Positions 1 through 6,680 of a DNA stretch of 11,727 nucleotides are shown piece by piece. A program made the position numbers and the translations under genes. How positions within the stretch are numbered: position 1 is the first letter of the stretch; every line of letters begins with the position of its first letter. The notes below the pieces were generated by a model. That model saw nothing but the letters and a program-made list of their open reading frames with translations. It made no database searches and was not told where the DNA came from. The DNA comes from JBMNNU01 sp050942695 (GTDB lineage Bacteria > Chloroflexota > UBA6077), in NCBI GenBank assembly GCA_050942695.1, contig JBMNNU010000090.1, forward strand, positions 1-11,727. Reading direction: 5' to 3'.

Positions 1-52
1 AGTGCATGTTTTCTATCCTTCTTCTAATTACCCCTTTTTATCCCCTCTGCCA

Positions 53-81
53 TTGCGCTTAATAATTTCAGCAGGTATAAT
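53..81 (+). promoter_or_regulatory. sigma70-like promoter for the hydrolase gene
   Basis: TTGCGC (53-58) and a perfect TATAAT (76-81) are separated by 17 bp. Transcription would start near 88, just at the first hairpin of the leader. The -10 box is strong and the -35 box is weak (3 of 6 matches). Confidence 0.5.
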
Positions 82-291
82 TCGCCCGCCGCCTCCTAGC
101 AGTTAGCTCGGCGGCCGGACTGGTAAACTCTCGCCAGGTCCTGAATTATAGATCGCGTCGATACTTCTCGAATCTCACCGCGCTTTTCGCGCATCACCAC
201 CGAATGGTCACCATTCTCTACTGGTGGCCAAATCATACTACCTTAGCGCCAGACGTCAGTGCCACTGTAGGATTCTGGCGTCGTCGCGCAC

Positions 292-298
292 AGGAGGT
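292..298 (+). promoter_or_regulatory. strong Shine-Dalgarno that fixes the hydrolase start
   Basis: AGGAGGT matches the 16S rRNA tail fully, 9 nt upstream of the ATG at 308. It argues against the longer GTG start at 224. Confidence 0.7.
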
Positions 299-307
299 CT
301 ATCAGAC

Positions 308-1570
308 ATGCTATGGCAGCGAGGACCGGGGCAAACAAACCCGGCGAAAAGGAACGGGGAGTCCAAACCGGTTTGGGCTAGTTTGAACTATCGGCTGAAA
401 CATTCGGCGATCGGTACCTCATTGAAAACAGGGCTTCACTGGTTGTCAGATGGTGATACATCATCTCGCCTGAGCACAAGGGCTCGCCGGGCTGCTGCAG
501 CCACCCTTTCAGGATCGCTTCTAGTGTCTGCATTGATCATCGGATTTGGGTGCCAGCAAACAACTTCCGAGAATGAGCCGGGAGCGGTTTCCAGTGCCAA
601 TACAGCCACCTCTCTAGCGGCGGTTTCCAATGATGCCCCCCCGACTGTAGCTTCCGACAACGCCAAGTTGGTTCAATCCAAAGCGCAGCCAACAGCGCCG
701 GTCAACATCAACATACCGCTATTTACACACCAAACCACGAGTGCCGAACCTACGAAGGCAGAGAATGTCAAAAGCGAACCAGAAAACATCGAGCCAACAG
801 TTACACCGGTGCCGCTCAAGCTCGATCCTTTACCGGAATGGGTACAGACTTCTAAAGATACAACCCTATGGTCGCGACCAAATGGAGAGGCAGAAAACCT
901 TACCAGTATTCCGGCGAACACCAATCTTATGGTCCTGGGCAAAGCGGAATCGGAAAGGCTTCCCGTTCGCTTCGATAGCACAGATCCCAAAGGCCCAAAT
1001 CTGGGTGGCTGGGTAGCTGTTGCCGATTTGCAGGCATCCGACCCGTCTCTCGGGCCATCGAGGATTGTAGCGTCCAGCCGTGGGTTACGCCCAACCCCTG
1101 ATATCTCCAGCAACGATAAGTTTATCGTAGCTGTTGCGGAATCCGCTCAAGTATCCCAGCTTGATAGTAACGTGCCTACCTCGGTGACCATTGCCCAGGC
1201 TATTCTGGAATCTGATTGGGGACGGAGCTTACTTGCCAAAAAAGGCCAGAACTACTTCGGGATTAAAGCACACTCAGGTCCAGGGCCTGCAGGCGTCATC
1301 AATATGAACACCTGGGAAGTGATCGGCGGATCTAACGTAACCGTTCGAGATGCGTTCAAAGCCTATCATAACCTCTGGGAGTCGGTGATGGACCACGGGC
1401 GTTTCCTGGCAGATAACAGTCGGTACGCTCGCGCTTTCAAATACAGCGATAATCCCGTTGAGTTTGCCAGGCAGATCCATCTAGCCGGATACGCCACAGA
1501 CCCAGCATATACTACCAAGCTGGTCAACTTGATGAAAAAGTACGACCTCTTCCAGTACGACATCAAGTAG
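308..1570 (+). CDS. membrane-anchored SH3-like / glucosaminidase (GH73, FlgJ/LytG-type) cell-wall hydrolase
   Basis: This is probably a peptidoglycan N-acetylglucosaminidase acting outside the membrane. From the ATG at 308 it has 420 residues. A basic cytoplasmic N-terminus of about 63 residues is followed by a hydrophobic segment (about 64-81) ending at Cys82. That could be a lipoprotein cysteine, but the preceding GFG is a poor lipobox, so a plain membrane anchor is as likely. A Ser/Thr/Pro/Ala-rich linker follows, then an SH3-like segment (about 178-242, ending GGWVAVADL), then the glucosaminidase domain (about 270-415). That domain shows AILESDWGRS with the expected catalytic Glu301, NYFGIKA, and GYATDPAY near the end. 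The start was chosen because AGGAGGT (292-298) lies 9 nt before it. The frame is open upstream to a GTG at 224, which has no comparable ribosome binding site. The domain call is confident; the exact cleaved bond is not known. Confidence 0.87.
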   Translation: MLWQRGPGQTNPAKRNGESKPVWASLNYRLKHSAIGTSLKTGLHWLSDGDTSSRLSTRARRAAAATLSGSLLVSALIIGFGCQQTTSENEPGAVSSANTATSLAAVSNDAPPTVASDNAKLVQSKAQPTAPVNINIPLFTHQTTSAEPTKAENVKSEPENIEPTVTPVPLKLDPLPEWVQTSKDTTLWSRPNGEAENLTSIPANTNLMVLGKAESERLPVRFDSTDPKGPNLGGWVAVADLQASDPSLGPSRIVASSRGLRPTPDISSNDKFIVAVAESAQVSQLDSNVPTSVTIAQAILESDWGRSLLAKKGQNYFGIKAHSGPGPAGVINMNTWEVIGGSNVTVRDAFKAYHNLWESVMDHGRFLADNSRYARAFKYSDNPVEFARQIHLAGYATDPAYTTKLVNLMKKYDLFQYDIK

Positions 1571-1572
1571 AG

Positions 1573-1581
1573 TGCTATAAT
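1573..1581 (+). promoter_or_regulatory. extended -10 promoter for tgt
   Basis: TGC-TATAAT is a perfect extended -10 element directly after the hydrolase stop codon. No good -35 box sits 17 bp upstream (CAGTAC), which is tolerable for an extended -10 promoter. Transcription would start near 1588, so the whole hairpin at 1604-1649 lies in the tgt leader. Confidence 0.55.
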
Positions 1582-1603
1582 ATATACCACCGTTGACCTG
1601 TTG

Positions 1604-1649
1604 CGCGGGGCTATATGGTACTTCACGAAAGTGGGATACTAGCCCCGCG
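1604..1649 (+). other. structured hairpin in the tgt leader
   Basis: A perfect 10-bp stem is formed by CGCGGGGCTA (1604-1613) and TAGCCCCGCG (1640-1649). Inside it are a 4-nt bulge (1614-1617), 3 bp (GTA/TAC), one mismatch, and a 5-bp helix (two G-U pairs) capped by a GAAA tetraloop (1627-1630). No T-run follows on either strand, so a simple intrinsic terminator is unlikely. Its role is unknown; possibilities are an attenuator, a ligand-binding leader, an RNA-stability element or a processing site. Confidence 0.5.
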
Positions 1650-1687
1650 TAACTGCGTTAACGAAATATCCATAAAAAGACAGCGTA

Positions 1688-2863
1688 ATGTTCGAATTTG
1701 TCGTTGAGTGCAATTGCAGAACAACCGCAGCCAGAACGGGGAGATTAGTTACACCTCACGGGATCGTGCATACTCCTGCCTTCATGCCTGTTGGCACTCA
1801 GGCTACGGTCAAGACCTTGAGTCCCGACGAGATCAGGGCGCTGGGTGCCGAATGTATACTCTCCAACACCTACCATCTCGAGCTACGCCCAAGCTCCGAC
1901 GTAATTGCTCGCCTTGGAGGGCTTCACGCCTTTATGGGCTGGGACCGGGCGATTCTGACCGATAGTGGTGGGTTCCAAATCTTCAGCCTAGCGCATCTGC
2001 GAAAGATTGATGAAGAGGGAGTGCGGTTTAGGTCTCACGTTGATGGATCTGAGTACTTCTTCACGCCAGAACGTGTTATGCAAATCGAGGAGAATTTAGG
2101 GGCCGATATTATTATGGCCTTCGACGAGTGCGCCCCCCACCCAAGCAGCTACGAGTACACGTTGCAGGCGATGGAGAGAACTCATCGTTGGGCAGAACGT
2201 TGCCTGAAGGCTCATACGCGAAAAGATCAAGCGCTCTTCGGGATCGTGCAGGGGGGCATGTTCCCGGACCTCAGACAGCAAAGCGCTGAGTTTCTATCCC
2301 GACTCGATTTTCCCGGTTATGGGATTGGAGGGCTCAGCGTAGGAGAGCCGAAAGCTACTATGTACTCGGTTCTGGAACAAACTGTACCTCATCTCCCTAC
2401 TGGAAAACCGCGATATCTAATGGGAGTCGGGTCTCCAGAAGACTTGCTGGAGTGCGCCGCGCGAGGCGTTGATATGTTTGACTGTGTGCTGCCTACTCGC
2501 ATCGCTCGCAACGGCGCCCTTTTCACTGAAAACGGCCGGATAAACATTCGCAACGCTCAATATCTGGATGATAGTGCTCCAATCGAGGAAGGTTGCACCT
2601 GTTACACCTGCAGCCATTTCTCAAGAGCTTATCTCAGACACTTGATCAAGTCTGATGAGGTGTTGGGTCTCAGGTTGACTACCATCCACAATCTCCATTT
2701 CTTGCTGGAATTGGCGAAGCGCATCCGCAATGCGATTACCAACGGATCTTTCCAAGAGCTGCTCGAGCGATTCAGGGCGAACTATAAAACAGTCGACGAG
2801 ACTGTTCGAAGCGCCAACCGCGAGGCGCGTGCTGCCGCTTTTGAAGCGAGGAGGGGTAGATAG
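1688..2863 (+). CDS. tgt: queuine/preQ1 tRNA-guanine transglycosylase
   Basis: This enzyme exchanges guanine-34 of GUN-anticodon tRNAs (Asp, Asn, His, Tyr) for preQ1 in the bacterial queuosine pathway, in the cytoplasm. At 391 residues it is a little longer than the usual 370-380, because of a charged tail after about residue 370. Landmarks are TPAFMPVGT near the N-terminus, LTDSGGFQ with Asp92 (general acid/base), GIVQGG, GGLSVGE, and FDCVLPTR with the nucleophile Asp265. The zinc site is complete: Cys303, Cys305, Cys308 and His334. No clear Shine-Dalgarno precedes the ATG. The start is supported by the fit of the N-terminus to the family and by the leader upstream. No other queuosine gene is in the window. 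It is separated from the next gene by its own promoter. Confidence 0.97.
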   Translation: MFEFVVECNCRTTAARTGRLVTPHGIVHTPAFMPVGTQATVKTLSPDEIRALGAECILSNTYHLELRPSSDVIARLGGLHAFMGWDRAILTDSGGFQIFSLAHLRKIDEEGVRFRSHVDGSEYFFTPERVMQIEENLGADIIMAFDECAPHPSSYEYTLQAMERTHRWAERCLKAHTRKDQALFGIVQGGMFPDLRQQSAEFLSRLDFPGYGIGGLSVGEPKATMYSVLEQTVPHLPTGKPRYLMGVGSPEDLLECAARGVDMFDCVLPTRIARNGALFTENGRINIRNAQYLDDSAPIEEGCTCYTCSHFSRAYLRHLIKSDEVLGLRLTTIHNLHFLLELAKRIRNAITNGSFQELLERFRANYKTVDETVRSANREARAAAFEARRGR

Positions 2864-2871
2864 CTCGCTGC

Positions 2872-2901
2872 TTTACAGATTCCCCTAGATCTTGCTACAC
2901 T
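2872..2901 (+). promoter_or_regulatory. promoter of the small-protein / FecR gene pair
   Basis: TTTACA (2872-2877) is followed after 18 bp by TGC-TACACT, an extended -10 (hexamer 2896-2901). Transcription would begin near 2908, giving a leader of about 20 nt before the ATG at 2928. Confidence 0.5.
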
Positions 2902-2915
2902 CGCTCAGGTCAACT

Positions 2916-2923
2916 GGAGGTGA
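2916..2923 (+). promoter_or_regulatory. consensus Shine-Dalgarno of the 49-residue protein
   Basis: GGAGGTGA matches the anti-Shine-Dalgarno sequence very well, with the GGAGG core 7 nt before the ATG at 2928. It is one of the two strongest sites in the window and implies high translation. Confidence 0.7.
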
Positions 2924-2927
2924 TTAT

Positions 2928-3077
2928 ATGGGAAACCGAGACATACGTAACGACAAAGTAAAGAAACCGAAAAAGGACGCCAAGTCCGCAAGTAAAAGCG
3001 TCCAAGTTACAGAATTACCACCTCCTGTGGAAGTAATTAGGAAGAAACGCAAAGAACGCGAGATTGATGAAGACTAG
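2928..3077 (+). CDS. 49-residue Lys-rich charged protein of unknown function
   Basis: This small protein begins MGNRD and has a Lys-rich first half with KKPKKDAK at about 12-19. A short Val/Pro stretch (TELPPPVEV, about 28-36) follows, then an RKKRKERE cluster and an acidic end. It has no membrane segment or signal peptide and looks largely disordered. It is probably real because a consensus Shine-Dalgarno, GGAGGTGA (2916-2923), sits just before the ATG and a promoter precedes it. The frame is open back to 2892, but that start would lie inside the promoter. Its last 11 nt overlap the start of the FecR-domain gene, which suggests coupled translation. The charge suggests nucleic-acid or ribosome contact, but this is only a guess. 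My memory that similar MGNR...KKPKK proteins occur in Chloroflexota could not be checked here. Confidence 0.75.
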   Translation: MGNRDIRNDKVKKPKKDAKSASKSVQVTELPPPVEVIRKKRKEREIDED

Positions 3078-4317
3078 CTTTCCGTCTGTCGGTAGTTTTC
3101 ACGATAGCGAGCCGGTCGAAACACAACCTAGCCCCCGACGCAATCCACAGACAACGGCCTGGATAGTCATTTCTACAGCCTTTGGTATCTTCTGGCTTCT
3201 GGTTGTCGTGGCTTTCGTCGGGGCAAAGCACTTCTACGATACGGCTGTGGTAGCGCAGACAGGCACCCTTACCAGGGAGCTTGGGATAGTGCTATTTCGT
3301 GACGCCATCTCATCCAACCTGATGAACGCCCAGGACAATCTCTCTCTCCGACAAGGAGACGAACTGTTGGTCGACCAAGCGGCGAGAGCATCGGTCCTGT
3401 TTTTCGATGGAAGCTGGATGCGCATTTACTCAGGGTCAGAGGTGCGATTGAGTGAGTTGCAGAAAAGCCGTTTCCACGATGGCTTCTCTGTGATAACTGT
3501 TCACTTCAAGAATGGGATGGGACGGTTTGTTTTGGGGGATGAGGTTACCGATTCGCGTCGGTTCATGGTGACTACGCCTCACGGCAATGCGGTTCTCAGC
3601 AAAGGTTCTTTCGGCGTCCTGGTAACAGATACATCTACCCGTTTCTCTTCTCACGAGGGTACAGCCTTGGTCGAGTCCGGAGGGAAGACAGTGGTGTTTG
3701 GGGCAAACGAGAAGGCTATCATCACCCCAACGCAACTGACCGGGCCTCTCCCTGAAGGCGATCAGTTGATCGCTAACGGGGATTTCGCTCAAGGGTTCAC
3801 GCACTGGCAACCGTTAGATATCAACGAACCGGGTAGAGATCCGGAACCAGGGCAAAGGATGCTGGTTCCGGAGGTTATCGATGGCCGCGAGTCGCTTACG
3901 TTACAAGTCGAGCGAGTCAGCCGGAAAGCAACCCACAATGAAACGGGACTCATCCAATATATCGATAAAGACGTTTCCGACTATTCGGTCCTGCGGATGG
4001 ATGCCGACGTTCGGGTAGATGAGCAAAGCCTTTCAGGTGGCGGCTATATGGGCTACGAGTACCCGATGATGCTCAGGATACGATACAGGGATGCTCATGG
4101 ACGCCAGATCGACTGGAGCCATGGCTTTTTCCATAAGAACCCCGAAAATAGACCCACCCCTAACGGGCAATGGCTACCTCAGGGGCAATGGTACCACTAC
4201 GACGGCGACCTCATGGAGGTTGAGCCGAAACCCGTTCACATCATCTCTATCGAGGTGTTGGGAGCGGGCCACAGCTTCCTAAGCAGCATCGCCAACATCA
4301 GCCTGGTCGGCAAGTAG
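3067..4317 (+). CDS. membrane-anchored FecR-domain protein with a C-terminal beta-sandwich-like region
   Basis: The protein has 416 residues. A short polar N-terminus is followed by one membrane helix (about 31-52, ISTAFGIFWLLVVVAFVG), with the rest probably outside. Residues about 95-200 resemble a FecR domain: RQGDELLVDQAARASVLFFD, then an IYSGSEVRLSEL strand pattern, then TPHGNAVLSKGSFGV. From about 233 a second region begins with NGDFAQGFTHW, a pattern common at the start of carbohydrate-binding-like beta-sandwich domains. No N-terminal anti-sigma region and no neighbouring sigma factor are seen, so TonB-type FecR signalling is unlikely. A surface sensor or binding role is more likely. 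The ATG at 3067 overlaps the end of the small upstream gene and lacks its own Shine-Dalgarno, pointing to translational coupling. A TTG at 3064 is an alternative. Confidence 0.75.
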   Translation: MKTSFPSVGSFHDSEPVETQPSPRRNPQTTAWIVISTAFGIFWLLVVVAFVGAKHFYDTAVVAQTGTLTRELGIVLFRDAISSNLMNAQDNLSLRQGDELLVDQAARASVLFFDGSWMRIYSGSEVRLSELQKSRFHDGFSVITVHFKNGMGRFVLGDEVTDSRRFMVTTPHGNAVLSKGSFGVLVTDTSTRFSSHEGTALVESGGKTVVFGANEKAIITPTQLTGPLPEGDQLIANGDFAQGFTHWQPLDINEPGRDPEPGQRMLVPEVIDGRESLTLQVERVSRKATHNETGLIQYIDKDVSDYSVLRMDADVRVDEQSLSGGGYMGYEYPMMLRIRYRDAHGRQIDWSHGFFHKNPENRPTPNGQWLPQGQWYHYDGDLMEVEPKPVHIISIEVLGAGHSFLSSIANISLVGK

Positions 4318-4343
4318 TATTTTTTCGGAAATTGTGGACCCGC

Positions 4344-6560
4344 TTAAACGGCTTTTACCTGCCCCGCCGTGCCATCCCGAGTAACGCTAAATACGTCTCT
4401 TATACCCTCTATCTTCGCCAAAAGGCGAGAAAGCCGGTCGATGCTGGTGACCTCGACGGTAGCCGTCAGAGTAGCAGTTCGATCCTTATGGACCGTTACA
4501 CTGGCGGCCGTGATATTCACCTTCTCATCGGCCACCACAGCAGCCACATCCCTTACCAGTCCCTCTCTATCCCACGCTTCGACTCTAATGGCAACAGGGA
4601 AAGTTTGTTGACCCATCCGACCCCACTCAACCTTTACCAGTCTCTCACGTTCATCTTCGTTCAAAATACTTGGGCAATCCGACCGATGAACTGTCACTCC
4701 CTTACCTCGCGTAATGTACCCAATAATAGAGTCGCCAGGGACAGGATTACAACATCTAGCCAGTCGCGTTAGCAGATCTCCTACCCCCTGGACCTGGATA
4801 CCCCTGGTATCGGGAATCGGGAGGTTAGCCACCACCGGTGGTAATTCTTCTTCCTCCGGCGGTGGGGCTAATTTGTGTGCCACTTGGTGAGTATTGATAT
4901 CCCCATATCCAACAGCCGCTAGGAAGTCGTCTAGTTTCTCATACTTGAAGGCGGCGGCTACTTCTTCGAGTTTCGTCTGTTCGAGCCCAAGCCTCTTTAG
5001 CTCTTTTTCCAGCATATCGCGGCCGCGGGTGATATTCTCATCACGTTGCTGTCGCTTGAACCACTGCCGGATCTTGTCTCTCGCGTGAACCGTTTTGATG
5101 TAGTTTAGATTCGGGTTCAACCAGTCCCGACTAGGACCCCTTGAGGACTTAGAAGTCAGGATTTCGACAATGTCACCGTTCTTCAACTGGTAATCCAGCG
5201 AGACCAACCTACCGTTGACCTTGGCGCCCACGCAACGGTGCCCAACATCGGTGTGAATCCGATAACCGAAATCCAAAGGGGTTGCTCCCGCCGGTAGATC
5301 CTTGATCTCCCCTTTTGGCGTAAAGACGTACACCTGATCCTGGAAGATATCTGTCCTTAGGGAATCGACGAACTCCTGAGCCCCGATCATCATATCCTGC
5401 TGCCAATCGATCAACTGTCGCAGCCAAGCGATCTTGGAGTCAAATTTTTCGTCTTTTCGGACACCCTCTTTGTAGCGCCAGTGGGCCGCCACGCCGTATT
5501 CAGCTAGTTGGTGCATCTCACGGGTTCTGATCTGGATCTCCAGAGGCTTGGCCTCCAGCCCCAGCACCGTAGTATGGAGCGACTGGTACATACTCTCTTT
5601 AGGGCTGGCTATGTAGTCATCGAACTGGCCCGGCAACGGATGCCACAGCGAATGGACGATGCCCAGGACTGTGTAGCAATCCCGGACCTCCTTCACGATT
5701 ATCCTCACAGCCTGCAGGTCGTAGATGTGGTTGATATCGGTACCTCGGCGCTCCATCTTGCGGTAGATGCTGTAGATATGTTTGGACCTGCCCGTAACCT
5801 CTGACTCGATACCGGCCTTCTTCAACTCCTCTTCGAGAAGCGCTACCACTCGGTTAATGTAACGCTCCCTAACAGCTCTCCTACTTTTCAGCAGCGAGGC
5901 GATCTCTTTATATTTGGCTGGATTCAGATGGCGGAAAGAGAGATCTTCGAGTTGCCATTTGATCTGCCAGATGCCCAACCGATTGGCCAACGGAGCGTAA
6001 ATATCCATAGTCTCCTGGGCTATACGGCGCCGCTTATCCTGCGGGAGATATCCCAGCGTCTTCATGTTGTGCAGCCGATCGGCAAGCTTGATCAAGACTA
6101 CGCGGACGTCGTCGGCCATGGCAAGGAACATCTTTCGCACGTTCTCTGCCCAGTAGGCCTGCTCCTCTTCCCTTCGCTTTTCCTTTGTAGCGCCTTCGGG
6201 GGATGGGTCCTTAGGGAACCACTGCACCCTGCTTAGCTTTGTGACCCCATCCACAAGTTTGGCCACCTCTAGCCCAAACTGCTCCTCGATGAAGGTTAGA
6301 GGTTTTCCGGTGTCTTCCGGGACATCATGCAACAGCCCTGTGGCGATCGCTGCGGCGTCCAGACGCAGTCCAGCCAAGGTGATCGCAGTGGCCAGGGGGT
6401 GCTGGATGTAGGCGTCCCCGGAAGCCCGGCGCTGCCCGCGGTGTGCCTCCTCGGCGACCTCGTAGGCTCTCTGAATAAACTCGAGGTCCTCGGGAGGCAG
6501 ATGTTTTGAGGCGATCTCCAATAAATTGTTCAAATCTGCAACAGTCGGTTTCGGTTCCAT
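4344..6560 (-). CDS. rel: Rel/SpoT-type (p)ppGpp synthetase/hydrolase
   Basis: This is the stringent-response enzyme: it makes (p)ppGpp from GTP/GDP and ATP on starved ribosomes and degrades it. From the ATG at 6560 it has 738 residues, normal for a long RSH protein. Domains in order: HD hydrolase with His54 and an intact HDVPED (78-83); synthetase with GRSKHIYSIYRKM (Arg258, Lys260) and YQSLHTTV; TGS (about 407-470); a helical region; the conserved-cysteine region (RLARCCNPVPGD, Cys603-604, with Cys629); and a C-terminal ACT domain (about 653-728). The segment that is RxKD in many bifunctional enzymes reads QFDD (312-315), resembling the ExDD of RelA-type synthetases. The frame is open upstream to a GTG at 6674, but the family N-terminus and a promoter ending about 11 nt before 6560 support the shorter form. 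It converges with the FecR gene; 26 bp separate the two stop codons. Confidence 0.95.
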   Translation of the reverse strand: MEPKPTVADLNNLLEIASKHLPPEDLEFIQRAYEVAEEAHRGQRRASGDAYIQHPLATAITLAGLRLDAAAIATGLLHDVPEDTGKPLTFIEEQFGLEVAKLVDGVTKLSRVQWFPKDPSPEGATKEKRREEEQAYWAENVRKMFLAMADDVRVVLIKLADRLHNMKTLGYLPQDKRRRIAQETMDIYAPLANRLGIWQIKWQLEDLSFRHLNPAKYKEIASLLKSRRAVRERYINRVVALLEEELKKAGIESEVTGRSKHIYSIYRKMERRGTDINHIYDLQAVRIIVKEVRDCYTVLGIVHSLWHPLPGQFDDYIASPKESMYQSLHTTVLGLEAKPLEIQIRTREMHQLAEYGVAAHWRYKEGVRKDEKFDSKIAWLRQLIDWQQDMMIGAQEFVDSLRTDIFQDQVYVFTPKGEIKDLPAGATPLDFGYRIHTDVGHRCVGAKVNGRLVSLDYQLKNGDIVEILTSKSSRGPSRDWLNPNLNYIKTVHARDKIRQWFKRQQRDENITRGRDMLEKELKRLGLEQTKLEEVAAAFKYEKLDDFLAAVGYGDINTHQVAHKLAPPPEEEELPPVVANLPIPDTRGIQVQGVGDLLTRLARCCNPVPGDSIIGYITRGKGVTVHRSDCPSILNEDERERLVKVEWGRMGQQTFPVAIRVEAWDREGLVRDVAAVVADEKVNITAASVTVHKDRTATLTATVEVTSIDRLSRLLAKIEGIRDVFSVTRDGTAGQVKAV

Positions 6561-6571
6561 CTTGAAGCCAA

Positions 6572-6600
6572 AGTATAGTACAGCGTATCTGCTAGGGCAA
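6572..6600 (-). promoter_or_regulatory. promoter of rel, near-leaderless
   Basis: On the minus strand, TTGCCC (6600-6595) and TATACT (6577-6572) are 17 bp apart. The -10 box ends 11 nt before the ATG at 6560, so the transcript would have only about 5 nt of leader. This agrees with the lack of a Shine-Dalgarno. Confidence 0.5.
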
Positions 6601-6609
6601 AAGCCCAGC
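6591..6609 (-). repeat. inverted repeat over the rel -35 box
   Basis: GCTAGGGC-AAAA-GCCCAGC (plus strand) forms a 7-bp stem with one bulged base and a 4-nt loop. It overlaps the predicted -35 element of rel and follows the 3D gene's stop codon. It could be an operator, or a 3'-end hairpin of the 3D transcript, though no U-run follows on the minus strand. Confidence 0.35.
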
Positions 6610-6680
6610 ATTTCCAGATAGATTCTACCATTTTCGGCCTTTGCACTGGGCGTTTTGGAAGGTCTCGCCGGCACACCGCT

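Larger units (their letters stand above)
1..307 (+). other. non-coding leader upstream of the cell-wall hydrolase
   Basis: No convincing gene is seen here on either strand. Positions 8-50 are pyrimidine-rich. A sigma70-like promoter (53-81) would give a transcript with a leader of about 220 nt. That leader contains several inverted repeats: GCCGCC (88-93) with GGCGGC (110-115); GAATGG-TCA-CCATTC (202-216); and CGCCAG (247-252) with CTGGCG (275-280), which encloses CAGT-GCC-ACTG (257-266). The last lies just before the ribosome binding site at 292-298. A regulatory leader is possible, but I could not match it to a known riboswitch class. Confidence 0.5.

Noticed and set aside
60..215. c-di-AMP (ydaO-type) riboswitch before the hydrolase gene
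   Set aside because: AGCTAAC occurs only on the minus strand (within 101-108), and the plus strand lacks the conserved GGGGUGAAUC-like and CCGUCAGCUAA-like blocks. A 7-nt match is not enough.
224..307. Longer hydrolase N-terminus starting at GTG 224
   Set aside because: It adds 28 residues without family similarity, and the only strong ribosome binding site (292-298) serves the ATG at 308.
204..386. 60-residue frame overlapping the hydrolase start
   Set aside because: It has no ribosome binding site and no recognisable feature, and it lies in the leader and the first codons of the hydrolase in another frame.
1571..1687. preQ1 riboswitch before tgt
   Set aside because: The hairpin does not show the short C-rich loop and A-rich tail pseudoknot of preQ1-I, and I could not fit the larger classes. 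It is kept only as an unclassified structure.
4318..4343. Terminator after the FecR gene
   Set aside because: There is a T-run (TATTTTTT) but no stable stem directly before it.
6561..6674. 38-residue N-terminal extension of Rel
   Set aside because: It has no similarity to Rel N-termini, and the predicted promoter and inverted repeat lie within it.
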